In this document: one piece after another, positions 1-7,583 of the stretch
Layout of the letters: every line of letters starts with the position of its first letter
Numbering within the stretch: the first letter of the stretch is position 1
Assembly: GCF_004135345.1 (NCBI RefSeq)
Contig: NZ_CP035495.1
Location: 2,170,001 to 2,234,000, forward strand
From: Xylanimonas allomyrinae
GTDB lineage: Bacteria > Actinomycetota > Actinomycetes > Actinomycetales > Cellulomonadaceae
Direction: 5' to 3'
Length of the DNA stretch: 64,000 bases
The notes under the pieces: model-generated
What the model was told of the DNA's origin: nothing
Seen by the model: the letters and a program-made list of their open reading frames with translations, nothing else
The model's database searches: none
Made by a program: the position numbers and the translations under genes

Positions 1-445
1 GAAAGCTGAGCATGTGGGTCTCGTTGCGCGCGTTCTTCCTCACCTGCTTCTCGTCGAGGCCGACTTGGTCGAGAAGGAATCGGGAGACATTCTTGGTGTT
101 CGCGGCGCTGTGCTTCGCAGCGAGCGTATCGTCTGCAGGGGACGATGGCGCGACGCGGATGTCGGCTCGATAGAGGGAGATCCCGCCGCCATCCACCGAG
201 CGTGCAAGCGTGATGGGTTCACCGGTGGGGAGCTCAATTCCAAGCAGTACGCGGCTGTACCCCGCTCGTTCGGGGATCTCCTTAAGTTCCTTGGCGCCAA
301 GAACGAAGTCGATCGCGTCGACGATGAAGGACTTGCCCGTGTCTGAGGGGCCGTGGATGACGGTGACGTGTGGGCTGAAGTCGACCGACGCTGGAGCGGC
401 ATTGGTGCCAGTTAGCGTCAGGTGTGAAAGCTTGAGTCGACCCAT
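1..445 (-). CDS. ABC-3C system SMC/RecN-like ATPase, N-terminal fragment
   Basis: Reading the minus strand from an ATG at 443-445 gives an open frame of 148 codons that runs off the left edge, so only the N-terminus is visible. It begins MGRLKLSHLTLTGTNAAPAS and carries a Walker A motif GPSDTGKS at about residues 32-39, followed by FIVDAIDFVLGAKEL, the pattern of SMC/RecN/RecF-type ATPases whose head captures DNA. The start overlaps the stop of the next gene (TGATG), so the two are translationally coupled. With the two upstream genes it forms the ATPase component of an ABC-three-component system. The family assignment is from motif and neighbourhood; the coiled coil and the Walker B half lie outside the window. 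Confidence 0.8.
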   Translation of the reverse strand, partial: MGRLKLSHLTLTGTNAAPASVDFSPHVTVIHGPSDTGKSFIVDAIDFVLGAKELKEIPERAGYSRVLLGIELPTGEPITLARSVDGGGISLYRADIRVAPSSPADDTLAAKHSAANTKNVSRFLLDQVGLDEKQVRKNARNETHMLSF

Positions 446-924
446 CAGATGTCGTTCCCGCTCTCGTGCTGCATGACCTCGAACTCTTCCGACCAGTGTG
501 AGGAGATCTCCCTCATGCGCTCCCGCAGGAGCGCGTCATCAACGGCGCCGAGTTCTTCAACAACCCAGCGGGCTCGGTCGTGCAAGGCGTGCGCGTAGTC
601 GCTTTCGAACAGCGCCAGAAAACTCTCAGAAGTCTCGTTGGCCCAGAACTCGATACCACTGTCCTCGGCCGACATCTGAACGAGGCCTGCCCGAATCATG
701 ACTTGGAGTCCGTCTTCGATGTGCTGTCGCTTCACTCCGAGTTCGCCGACTCGTACCGGGATCGGCGGGTGGAGGCTCTCAGGACCGTCTAGGTCCGCAC
801 TGTGCAGTAGTCCGTGGTCGAGAAGAACCAGGCGATTGATATCGAGATGTGCGGGGAAGGCTTCAACCAGGATCATCAGAACGCGCATCCCCACTTCGAG
901 AGGCCCATTGAGGGGGTTACTCAT
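445..924 (-). CDS. ABC-3C system middle component
   Basis: This encodes a 159-residue protein beginning MSNPLNGPLEVGMRVLMILV and containing a winged-helix-like stretch (HIEDGLQVMIRAGLVQM). It has no catalytic motif. Size, position between a REase-like effector and an SMC-like ATPase, and the opening EVGMRVLMIL...LDINRLVLLDHGLLHSAD match the small middle component of ABC-three-component systems, which is thought to bridge the ATPase and the C-terminal-domain effector. Its start overlaps the preceding effector gene by 8 bp and its stop overlaps the ATPase start. Function is inferred from family and gene order; no biochemical role is visible in the sequence. Confidence 0.7.
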   Translation of the reverse strand: MSNPLNGPLEVGMRVLMILVEAFPAHLDINRLVLLDHGLLHSADLDGPESLHPPIPVRVGELGVKRQHIEDGLQVMIRAGLVQMSAEDSGIEFWANETSESFLALFESDYAHALHDRARWVVEELGAVDDALLRERMREISSHWSEEFEVMQHESGNDI

Positions 925-2056
925 CAGCGGCTACCCACGTCAGTTTGTCGGCGTTGGCTAGCTGATGGCAGATGCCTTGACGATCTTGGAGCTTTGAGAC
1001 CGATATGAGCGCATGGGCGCCAAGATCGAGTTGACCTGACTGCGCGAGAACAGCTCGAAGTCGATCGAGCCCACTGTCGTGGTTCGCATCCGCCGTATCA
1101 ATCACTCCGGTGTAGACGTCGTCTTGGAGCAGTTCGTACGTACCGTCGGGCACGGAGTCCCTCGCGTATAGGCGCAGCGCCTCAGCGGAGTAGAACGCCT
1201 CTCGCTGCCTCTGGAGGTGCGGACCGTACTTGGCGTGTGCGGCAACTGAGCTAGAATCGAAGCAGGATGTGGGATCCTGTTCTTCGTACACGTCTACCAG
1301 TTTTTTGACATAGGTCGCTTCGCCTGGCGCGGGATGCTCCGGGGCACGTCCAACGGGAGGCCGGGCCGGGAGTGCTGTTCCGAACCTTGCGGCGTAGTAT
1401 GGAGTCTTGCGGTGTACGTCGAGCATCTCGTTGAGCTCGAGTGACTGGAACATTGAGAAGTTCAAAGCTTCGGCAAGTTCACGGATGGACTGCAACGCTT
1501 GCTCGTCGTATAGCCGCGTGGCGGCGCCTCTGGCATCGAGTAGTTCGAGGAACTTCTTTCGAAGCTCCGTCGGCTTGCTCAGGAGACGATTGAGCGTCGG
1601 GCCGCACCCCCGTGGCGCGACGAACACGTATCGGTCAGGAAGACGATAGAAGGCGTCCACAACGCCGTGGAAGATCTTCAACATTTCGGGAAATGCGTCG
1701 GATAGAGTGAGCGATCCGTCGTAATGCTTGGCTTGGAAGCAGTCCCATGCGCCTTCAAGGCCCTGGTCGGTCTTGAACGCGGCGACGTCCACTCCCCGGT
1801 CTCCGGAGCCTCCGAGTTGCTTGATTTGCCTATATGAGACGGCGACTCCGGTTGCCCACTCAGTGATGAAGATCTCCCATTCGTCCGGCGAATAGAAGTA
1901 GATGCGGTGCGCCGGGGGCACGGGCGGCCCAGGGAGTGCCGAGTCTGGGGAGCCCGCTGCTGGGGGGACGGGAAAGTCGACAAGATCAGGGGCGCCGTTG
2001 GACGCGTTCGGCGGGGTCGCCAAGGACACGCGGGCACCTCCTCGTTCATGCGTCAT
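917..2056 (-). CDS. ABC-3C effector with PD-(D/E)XK (Mrr-like) nuclease N-terminus
   Basis: This 379-residue protein is the first gene of the ABC-3C operon. After a proline-rich 45-residue lead, residues about 55-115 contain WEIFITEW, then GGSGDRGVDVAAF and CFQAKHYDG. The order E, G-D-x-G-x-D, then Q-x-K is the core of Mrr-type PD-(D/E)XK nucleases. The rest, with its conserved H-R-K-T-P-Y-Y segment near residue 215, fits the ABC-3C C-terminal domain that links effectors to the complex. In the family the ATPase is thought to sense a trigger and release the effector against DNA. The ATG at 2056 is preceded by a TANNNT box 9 nt upstream. The nuclease fold is inferred from motifs only. Confidence 0.72.
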   Translation of the reverse strand: MTHERGGARVSLATPPNASNGAPDLVDFPVPPAAGSPDSALPGPPVPPAHRIYFYSPDEWEIFITEWATGVAVSYRQIKQLGGSGDRGVDVAAFKTDQGLEGAWDCFQAKHYDGSLTLSDAFPEMLKIFHGVVDAFYRLPDRYVFVAPRGCGPTLNRLLSKPTELRKKFLELLDARGAATRLYDEQALQSIRELAEALNFSMFQSLELNEMLDVHRKTPYYAARFGTALPARPPVGRAPEHPAPGEATYVKKLVDVYEEQDPTSCFDSSSVAAHAKYGPHLQRQREAFYSAEALRLYARDSVPDGTYELLQDDVYTGVIDTADANHDSGLDRLRAVLAQSGQLDLGAHALISVSKLQDRQGICHQLANADKLTWVAADE

Positions 2057-2065
2057 CTCGGCCCT

Positions 2066-2071
2066 ACCCTA
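2066..2071 (-). promoter_or_regulatory. -10 box TAGGGT for the ABC-3C operon
   Basis: On the minus strand TAGGGT (TANNNT consensus) ends 9 nt before the ATG at 2056, and no Shine-Dalgarno sequence lies between. This is the usual layout of an actinobacterial near-leaderless transcript. Confidence 0.4.
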
Positions 2072-2204
2072 CGGGACCACGAGGGACCGCTCTGGGATCG
2101 TCTGCCCGCGGGTCGAGCGCCACTCGCCGCGTTCGCTATCTCTAGTGCGCTCCACGCCGCAACGGTGCGCACAGGCGGCCCGACGACACGAGAGCCGCCA
2201 AACA

Positions 2205-2230
2205 GAGCGGGCCCTTGCGAGGGGCCGCTC
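2205..2230 (-). terminator. Stem-loop, possible terminator
   Basis: GAGCGGGCCC and GGGGCCGCTC form a 10-bp stem with one mismatch around a 6-nt loop. Read on the minus strand it is followed by TGTTTGG, a weak U tract. Without the IS21 insertion it would sit between the stop of drmB and the ABC-3C promoter, where a terminator would be expected. Confidence 0.35.
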
Positions 2231-2271
2231 CTTGGTGACGTGGAGGTGCGACACGGGCGAGCTGGTGTCGA

Positions 2272-2292
2272 CGACGCTCGAAAACTGAACAC
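2272..2292 (+). repeat. IS21 left terminal inverted repeat
   Basis: The left end starts CGACGCTCGAAA, then ACT, then GAACAC. It matches the reverse complement of 5743-5763 at all but two central positions (ACT against GGT). Confidence 0.8.
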
Positions 2293-2328
2293 TTTCGGCG
2301 TTCGAAAAGTGAACGGTGTGGGGCCAGC

Positions 2329-3135
2329 CTAGGTCGGCTGGGGGTCGGTGGTCTCGCGGATGCTGGGCAGGGTGTCGAGGCCGCGGTTGCGTAGCCGGTA
2401 GCTGGCGCCTTTGAGGGTCAGGACGTCGGCGTGGTGGACGATGCGGTCGATCATCGCTGCGGCGACGACTTGGTCGCCGAAGACGCCGCCCCAGCTGCTG
2501 AAGGGCAGGTTGGAGGTCAGGATCAGCGAGGCGTGTTCGTAGCGGGCCGAGACGAGTTGGAAGAACAGGTTCGCGGCGTCTTGCTCGAAGGGCAGGTAGC
2601 CGACCTCGTCGATGATGATCAGACCGTAGCGGCGCAGTTTCGCCAGGTCCTGGGGCAGTTTGCCGGCGCGGTGGGCGTCGGTCAGGCGGGTGACCCAGCC
2701 GGTTGCCGTCGCGAACAGGACCCGGTAGCCGTGATGAGCGGCGGCGATGCCCAGACCGATGGCCAGGTGGGTCTTGCCGGTGCCGGGTGGCCCGAGCAGC
2801 ACGACGTTGCGTGCCTCGGTCAGGAACCCGCCGGAGGCCAGCGCGGCGATCGGCTGGCGCACGGCGGGCTGGGCGTCGAAGTCGAACTCCTCGATCGTCT
2901 TGCGGGCGGCGAACCCGGCGGCACGGATGCGTAGCTGGGCGCCGGAGGCGTTGCGTGCGGCGACTTCGCGTTCGAGGACGGCGGCGAGGTACTCCTCATG
3001 GGTCCAGCCGGCATCGCGGGCGTGGTCGGCCAGCCGGGCGGCGGACTCGGTGATCCGTGGTGCCTTGAGCGCGGCGGCAAGGTAGTTCAGCTGCTTGAGC
3101 GTCTCGCCCGCCGCGGGCTTGGTCGCGGCCGCCAT
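2329..3135 (-). CDS. istB: IS21 helper ATPase IstB
   Basis: IstB is the AAA+ ATPase that helps the IstA transposase select target DNA in IS21 transposition. The 268-residue product is full length for the family. Walker A GPPGTGKTH is at about residues 114-122, Walker B LIIIDEVGYLPF at about 172-183, and the sensor-I region LILTSNLPF follows. Its ATG shares one base with the istA stop, the usual IS21 arrangement. It is intact even though its partner istA is broken, so IstB could only act with an IstA supplied in trans by another copy. Confidence 0.93.
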   Translation of the reverse strand: MAAATKPAAGETLKQLNYLAAALKAPRITESAARLADHARDAGWTHEEYLAAVLEREVAARNASGAQLRIRAAGFAARKTIEEFDFDAQPAVRQPIAALASGGFLTEARNVVLLGPPGTGKTHLAIGLGIAAAHHGYRVLFATATGWVTRLTDAHRAGKLPQDLAKLRRYGLIIIDEVGYLPFEQDAANLFFQLVSARYEHASLILTSNLPFSSWGGVFGDQVVAAAMIDRIVHHADVLTLKGASYRLRNRGLDTLPSIRETTDPQPT

Positions 3136-3988
3136 CAGACCGCCACCTCGCCGGTGATGATGCCGAACGCGCGGTCGTACTCGCCCAGGTCCCGCACCAT
3201 CGACTCGGCCTGTGCCGGGCGGGGCGCCTGGAACCGCTCGCGCAGCATCTTCGCGGTCGCCACGTGGGCCGGGTCGGTGATCGTCATGCCGCGCGCCCAG
3301 ACCCGGTCGTGGGCGGCCACCACGCGCCCGGCGTGGCGGACCTCGACCCGGGCCAGGTCGGCGTGCACGTCCACGAACCGGCCGATCATCGCCGGGTCGA
3401 CCGAGTAGTCGTTTGTATCGGCACGCACGTAGTAGTCGTTGCCCAGCCGGATCCGGTTGACCCAGCCCACCGCCGGCGCCACCGGCGGCAGCGGCAGCAT
3501 CGCGGCCTTGTCGGCCTCGAGCAGGTCCAACGGCCTGGTCCGGATCGTGCGCACGATCCTCGCGTTCGCCCCGGTCAGCCAGTCGGCGAACTGGTCGTTG
3601 AAGTCGCCCGGAGAGGCGAAGTCGCGCCCGGGCATGAACGAGGTCTCGAAGAACCCGTTGCGTCGTTCCACCACGCCCTTGGACTGCGGGTCATACGGCT
3701 TCAGGCGCAGCAACGTCGTGGCCAGGGTGCCGGTGAACGCCGCGACCCCCTCGGCATGCCGCTTGCCGCGCCCGATGCCCGACTCGTTGTCCCAGATCAG
3801 CCGCCGCGGAACCCGGCCCAGCTGCTGCAGCAGCACCCACATCCCCAGCAGCAGATCCTGCGTGTGCCGAGTCGGGATCATCGTGGCGAGCATGAACCGC
3901 GAGTACGCGCACGTGAGCACCAGCACCGGCAGCAACGTCATCGACCCGTCCTCGAGCGGGATCTTGCGCGGCGGGAACCACAGATCGC

Positions 3989-4280
3989 TGTGAGTATCCC
4001 GGTGGCTGATCTGGGATCGGCTCGTCAGGGTGGTGCTGGCCGTCCTGCCCGTGTGTGACTCGACAGATCGCTGACCCCGGCTCTGGGTGTCGTTGCAGTG
4101 ACTTGTCCGCACGAGCAGGCGGCCGGCGCCGCTCTGGCCCACCTCGGTGTCCTGATCAGGAGACTGCCCGACCTGCGGGTCGTGGCCCATCACAGTGTTG
4201 CCCCGGAGTGACTCTTCCCCAGACCGGCGCCGGCCCTCGACGGCCGTTCAGTTCCCGATCTGGAAGGAAGCACGACCGCC
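3989..4280 (+). ncRNA. Candidate IS110 bridge RNA region
   Basis: IS110 elements encode in their noncoding end a structured bridge RNA whose loops pair with target and donor DNA. This 292-bp leader contains at 4063-4073 an 11-nt copy (ACAGATCGCTG) of the sequence spanning the left insertion junction (3980-3990), the position expected of a left target guide. About 22 nt later, CAGTGAC (4096-4102) is complementary to GTCACTG at the right junction (5366-5372), a possible right target guide. The matches are seen in the sequence; the RNA itself, its ends and folding are inferred. Confidence 0.55.
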
Positions 4281-5351
4281 GTGACCATCGTCGCGCAGGC
4301 CCGCCCCTACGTCATCGGCGTGGACACCCACGCCCGCACCCACACGCTGAGCGTCCTGGAGGCTCCGACGGGAGGCTTCATAGACTCGGCCCAGTTCCCG
4401 TCAACGCCCGCAGGACTCAAGCGAGCAATCGCCTGGGCGGCCCGCCGGACTGTTGGTGATCTCGATGCACTGTGGGTCATCGAAGGCATCGGTACCTACG
4501 GGGCGCTGCTCTGCCGTGCCGTGCTCGAGTCCGGATACGACGCCGTAGAGGCTCCACGCATGGCGGCGCGCAGCAACCGGGGACTCGGGAAGTCCGACGA
4601 GCTCGACGCCCGCAGGATCGCAGCGGCGGCCCTGCCTCTGACGGAGAACGAACTGCGAGTTCCTCGCACCAGCGACGGTGAGCGGGCAGCGCTGCGGGTT
4701 CTCGTCACCGCACGCGAGCACATGACGACCGAGCGCACCGCTGCCATCAATGCGCTGACCGCTCTGGTGCGCGCCATGGACCTCGGAGTCGACGCCCGCC
4801 GACCCTTGTCTGCCAAGCAGATCACCGAGGTCTCGCGCTGGCGCGCCCGGAAGGAAGAGATCGGCGCTGCCACCGCTCGCGCGGAGGCCGTGCGGCTGGC
4901 CAGCCGAGTCCAAGCCCTGGACGACGACCTGTCGACCAACGCCACGCGGATCGACGCCCTCGTGCGGACCACCCCTGCGGCCGGACTGCTGGAGAAGGCC
5001 GGGATCGGGCCAGTCACGGCAGCCGTCGCACTCACTGTCTGGTCGCACCCGGGACGCGTACGGTCTGAGGCCGCGTTCGCGGCGATCGCGGGAGTCAACC
5101 CGATCCCCGCATCGTCGGGAAACACCACCAGGCATCGCCTCAACCGCGGAGGCGACCGACGCCTGAACCGCGCCCTCCACATGGCCGTGATCACACGCAT
5201 GGCGCACGACCCGGCCACCCGCGCCTACGTCGCTCGACGCACCGCCGAAGGATCCACGACGCGCGAGATCCGCAGGTGCCTCAAGCGCTACCTCGCACGG
5301 CACATCTACCGCTACCTCAACGCGGCCGCCGTGCCACTGCTCACGACTTGA
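4281..5351 (+). CDS. IS110-family transposase (DEDD, serine)
   Basis: This 356-residue recombinase catalyses IS110 excision and insertion directed by a bridge RNA. The N-terminal RuvC-like DEDD domain shows D in VIGVDTHARTH (residue about 14), E in IEGIGTYG (about 70) and D-x-x-D in KSDELDARR (about 105). The C-terminal domain has a helix-hairpin-helix (AGIGPVTAAVALTVW) and the serine-bearing segment NPIPASSGNTTRHRLNRGGD. The GTG start follows a GGAAGGA ribosome-binding site. Length is normal and no break is visible, so the element may still be active. Confidence 0.93.
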   Translation: MTIVAQARPYVIGVDTHARTHTLSVLEAPTGGFIDSAQFPSTPAGLKRAIAWAARRTVGDLDALWVIEGIGTYGALLCRAVLESGYDAVEAPRMAARSNRGLGKSDELDARRIAAAALPLTENELRVPRTSDGERAALRVLVTAREHMTTERTAAINALTALVRAMDLGVDARRPLSAKQITEVSRWRARKEEIGAATARAEAVRLASRVQALDDDLSTNATRIDALVRTTPAAGLLEKAGIGPVTAAVALTVWSHPGRVRSEAAFAAIAGVNPIPASSGNTTRHRLNRGGDRRLNRALHMAVITRMAHDPATRAYVARRTAEGSTTREIRRCLKRYLARHIYRYLNAAAVPLLTT

Positions 5352-5742
5352 CGAGACATAGGAGAGTCACTGGCACGCGTCCCCGGCCAGCCACGTCAAC
5401 CGGTCAGCGGGATCCACCGGCGCCTGCTCGGGCCGCAACCGCCGCACGTTGTCCCGAAACCACGTGATCGACCCCGTCCACCCGACCCGCTCGGCGATCA
5501 CCGTAGCCGGCATGTCCGGGGTGTCGTTCAGCAACCGCCGCACCGCCGCCTCGAACGGCGTGAACGCCGTCGACGCTGCCCGCCGCTCGTACCTCGGCGG
5601 CCCGGCAGAGGCCACCGCCTTGACCACCGTCGTGCGCGAGATCCCCAACCGCGCCGCGATCTGAGCCTTCGGAACGCCCTCGCCGGCCAACCGCCGGATC
5701 AACGCCCAGTCCTCCAAAGTGATCACTCTCCGATCGTCGTGA

Positions 5743-5763
5743 GTGTTCACCTTTCGAGCGTCG
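5743..5763 (-). repeat. IS21 right terminal inverted repeat
   Basis: Read inward on the minus strand it is CGACGCTCGAAA, GGT, GAACAC, matching the left end with two mismatches. It lies directly upstream of the istA start and overlaps its first codons. Confidence 0.8.
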
Positions 5764-5852
5764 CAACCGTCCAGACTTCAGGCGTCGTCGACAGCTGGGC
5801 GGAGCTGTGCAAGCGCGCACGTGTTCGCCTACCTGTCTCCGTGGCACCCCAC

Positions 5853-7583
5853 CTAGACCTCCAACTCCTCCAGCAGGTCCCTCCCCAGCCCTTCTCCAAC
5901 GCGATCCGGCGTTCCGATGAGTGCCACGCGGTCAAGGTAGATGTTCCGGTGTTCGCAGCTCGTTTCGGGCAAGAGCAGGCATGCGTGGCAGGCAGCGAGG
6001 TTTAGCCCGTCGGCGCCGGACGGTCCGGACTCCGAGCAGACCGGATCGTTCGAGCACCAACTGGCCCGATTGAAGGCTGCCACGAGGGCCTGCGCGAACC
6101 GCTGCTCGTCCGCGAGGGCGGCCAGACCACCAAGGCTCCCCGCCGCATCCGACGACGCCGTGTAGACGAGGAAGCCCGCCTGGTCCGCGTCGGCGTAAAC
6201 GCGCTCGCGCAGCGACCCGACAGGGTAGCCGGCGTCAAGGCTGAGCTCCTTCAGCACTGCATGCGCGAGGGAGTGAATGGCGATGAACCGCGCCGTCGGC
6301 GCCACGGGGCTCTCGATGCCGGACTCAGCGGCTCGGCGTTCGAGCGACGTGGCCAGCTTGGCCTGCCGGTCAACCGCGAACGCCGAGTTCTCCCATGTCG
6401 CGACGAGGTCGTCATCGAGCTGGACGAATACCCCCTCGCCCAGCACCTCGGATGCAGGAAGCCAGTCTCGGGGTTCGGCGTTGAGGCGGGCGAGATGTGG
6501 AGTCGTCGAGTCTGTCGGCATGGGCGTAACCCGCGAGAAGCCGGTCAGCGCCCGGACCTCGCGCAGGCGGGGCGCCTTCGACACCTGACGAACGAACCCT
6601 CGCAGTTCGGGTGCCACGTCGACCGCGAAGCACTGGAAGGTGTCGTGCGACCCGCCGTCGTTGCCGTCTATGAGCGCTCGGTACTCCTCGGCGCGGAGGT
6701 CGGCGTCCGTGGGTACATGGTTGGGGCTGAGGCCCTTCCGCCGGTGCACCTGGTCGAGGACCCCTTCGACGCTCAGCCCGGGCGATCGCATGGACTTCAC
6801 CGCCGCTTCTACTGCGGCAGTGATCGCGGCGTCAGGAAGGTGCTCGAGGATGTGCCAGTTCTTCGTGACGTACTGAGCGTTCGGGCTCGACCATGGCGGG
6901 ATGGAGATGCTGGACCGAACGGCGGCAAACCACACGTTCGACGAGCCTCGCTGGAGGACTCGCAGCGGCTTCTCACACGCGTCGTTCTCGACACCGAGCA
7001 GCCACGGCCGCCGTCCGGAGCAGGACTTGATCTGTTGAAGCGCACCGGCAGCGAAGGATCCGTCCATGTCGTGGGCGGGGACGCCGCACGAACATGAGAT
7101 GACGATGTCCGCGAGGGACGACGAGGCCCCTCGCGTCGTGAGCTTGAGCCGATGGTTGTCGCCGACGACGTCGTGGCCGCGGTGGACCCACTTGAAGTAC
7201 GGGAAGTCCTCGATGTGCCCGTTCTCGCAGCAGGCGACGAACCGGGAGGGCGTGAGGTCGGTGTCACAGTCAGGACACTCCATCTTGCGTGCGTCGAACC
7301 GGTAGAAGTAGTCGAGGCGGCGACACTTCGGGCAGTAATGGAACTCCGGGAACCGCACGGCCGGGACGTCTCCCCGGCGCGATCCCACCGACGGCGCACG
7401 GAACGTCCGAACGCCCAGTGACCGCGCGAGGCGGGGCTCCTCAACCTCCGCACACCACTTCTCGTCCCACTCGTCGGTGCCGACGATCATGAAGCTCTCG
7501 TCACCCGCAGGAAACAAGGAGCCGACACCGTACGTGGTGACCAACTGGCTCTGTCGCGCCTTCGGCCTGTCAGTCGTCGACAT
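5853..7583 (-). CDS. drmB: DISARM-type protein DrmB (DUF1998)
   Basis: DrmB is a core DISARM protein that works with the DrmA helicase to restrict incoming phage DNA. The 576-residue product starts MSTTDRPKARQSQLVTTYG, followed by GVGSLF, a typical DrmB opening. It has two zinc-binding clusters (CPKCRRLDY, CPDCDTDL, CCENGH near residues 84-125). The C-terminal DUF1998 domain holds a conserved cysteine set (CSNDPVC, ACHACLLLPETSC at about residues 505-545). It overlaps drmA by 14 bp and is the last gene of the operon, separated by 89 bp from the IS21 right end. No terminator was seen before the insertion. Confidence 0.85.
   Translation of the reverse strand: MSTTDRPKARQSQLVTTYGVGSLFPAGDESFMIVGTDEWDEKWCAEVEEPRLARSLGVRTFRAPSVGSRRGDVPAVRFPEFHYCPKCRRLDYFYRFDARKMECPDCDTDLTPSRFVACCENGHIEDFPYFKWVHRGHDVVGDNHRLKLTTRGASSSLADIVISCSCGVPAHDMDGSFAAGALQQIKSCSGRRPWLLGVENDACEKPLRVLQRGSSNVWFAAVRSSISIPPWSSPNAQYVTKNWHILEHLPDAAITAAVEAAVKSMRSPGLSVEGVLDQVHRRKGLSPNHVPTDADLRAEEYRALIDGNDGGSHDTFQCFAVDVAPELRGFVRQVSKAPRLREVRALTGFSRVTPMPTDSTTPHLARLNAEPRDWLPASEVLGEGVFVQLDDDLVATWENSAFAVDRQAKLATSLERRAAESGIESPVAPTARFIAIHSLAHAVLKELSLDAGYPVGSLRERVYADADQAGFLVYTASSDAAGSLGGLAALADEQRFAQALVAAFNRASWCSNDPVCSESGPSGADGLNLAACHACLLLPETSCEHRNIYLDRVALIGTPDRVGEGLGRDLLEELEV

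Larger units (their letters stand above)
3989..5368 (+). mobile_element. IS110-family insertion sequence
   Basis: The element is about 1380 bp, with a long 5' noncoding segment, one transposase gene and a short 3' tail of 17 bp. Boundaries were found by rebuilding istA: the IS21 sequence breaks after CAGATCGC at 3988 and resumes at ACTGGCACG near 5369; exact ends may shift by 1-3 bp. There are no terminal inverted repeats and no target duplication, as expected for IS110. It lies opposite in direction to istA. Confidence 0.85.
3135..5750 (-). pseudogene. istA: IS21 transposase IstA, split by IS110
   Basis: The two halves are 5369-5750 (N-terminal, about 127 codons, starting MNTHDDRRVITLEDWALIRR) and 3135-3988 (C-terminal, about 284 codons, starting DLWFPPRKIPLEDG). 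Joined, they give a transposase of about 412 residues, normal for the family. The N-terminal half holds a helix-turn-helix (AQIAARLGISRTTVVKAV). The C-terminal half holds the second and third DDE residues, the D in LIWDNESG and the E in SKGVVERRNGF. The break falls at AGDACQ/DLWF, right where the first catalytic Asp sits. A frame from 4193 through 3135 exists, but its first 68 codons are IS110 noncoding sequence and should not be read as IstA. The gene is inactive. Confidence 0.9.
2272..5763 (-). mobile_element. IS21-family insertion sequence, interrupted by an IS110 element
   Basis: The element holds istB and istA on the minus strand, bounded by matching ends: CGACGCTCGAAAACTGAAC at 2272 and, in inverted orientation, CGACGCTCGAAAGGTGAAC reading inward from 5763. 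A second internal copy of the motif (GTTCGAAAAGTGAAC, from about 2300) lies just inside the left end, as is common for IS21 transposase-binding repeats. No clear target duplication is visible in the flanks (GTGTCGA left, CAACCGT right). It sits exactly between the ABC-3C operon and the DISARM-like operon. istA is split by an IS110 insertion, so the element cannot make intact IstA. Confidence 0.88.

Noticed and set aside
3135-4193. A continuous 352-codon frame that could be called an intact IstA
   Set aside because: Its first 68 codons come from IS110 noncoding DNA; family-like sequence begins only at DLWFPPRK and the true N-terminus lies beyond the IS110 at 5369-5750.
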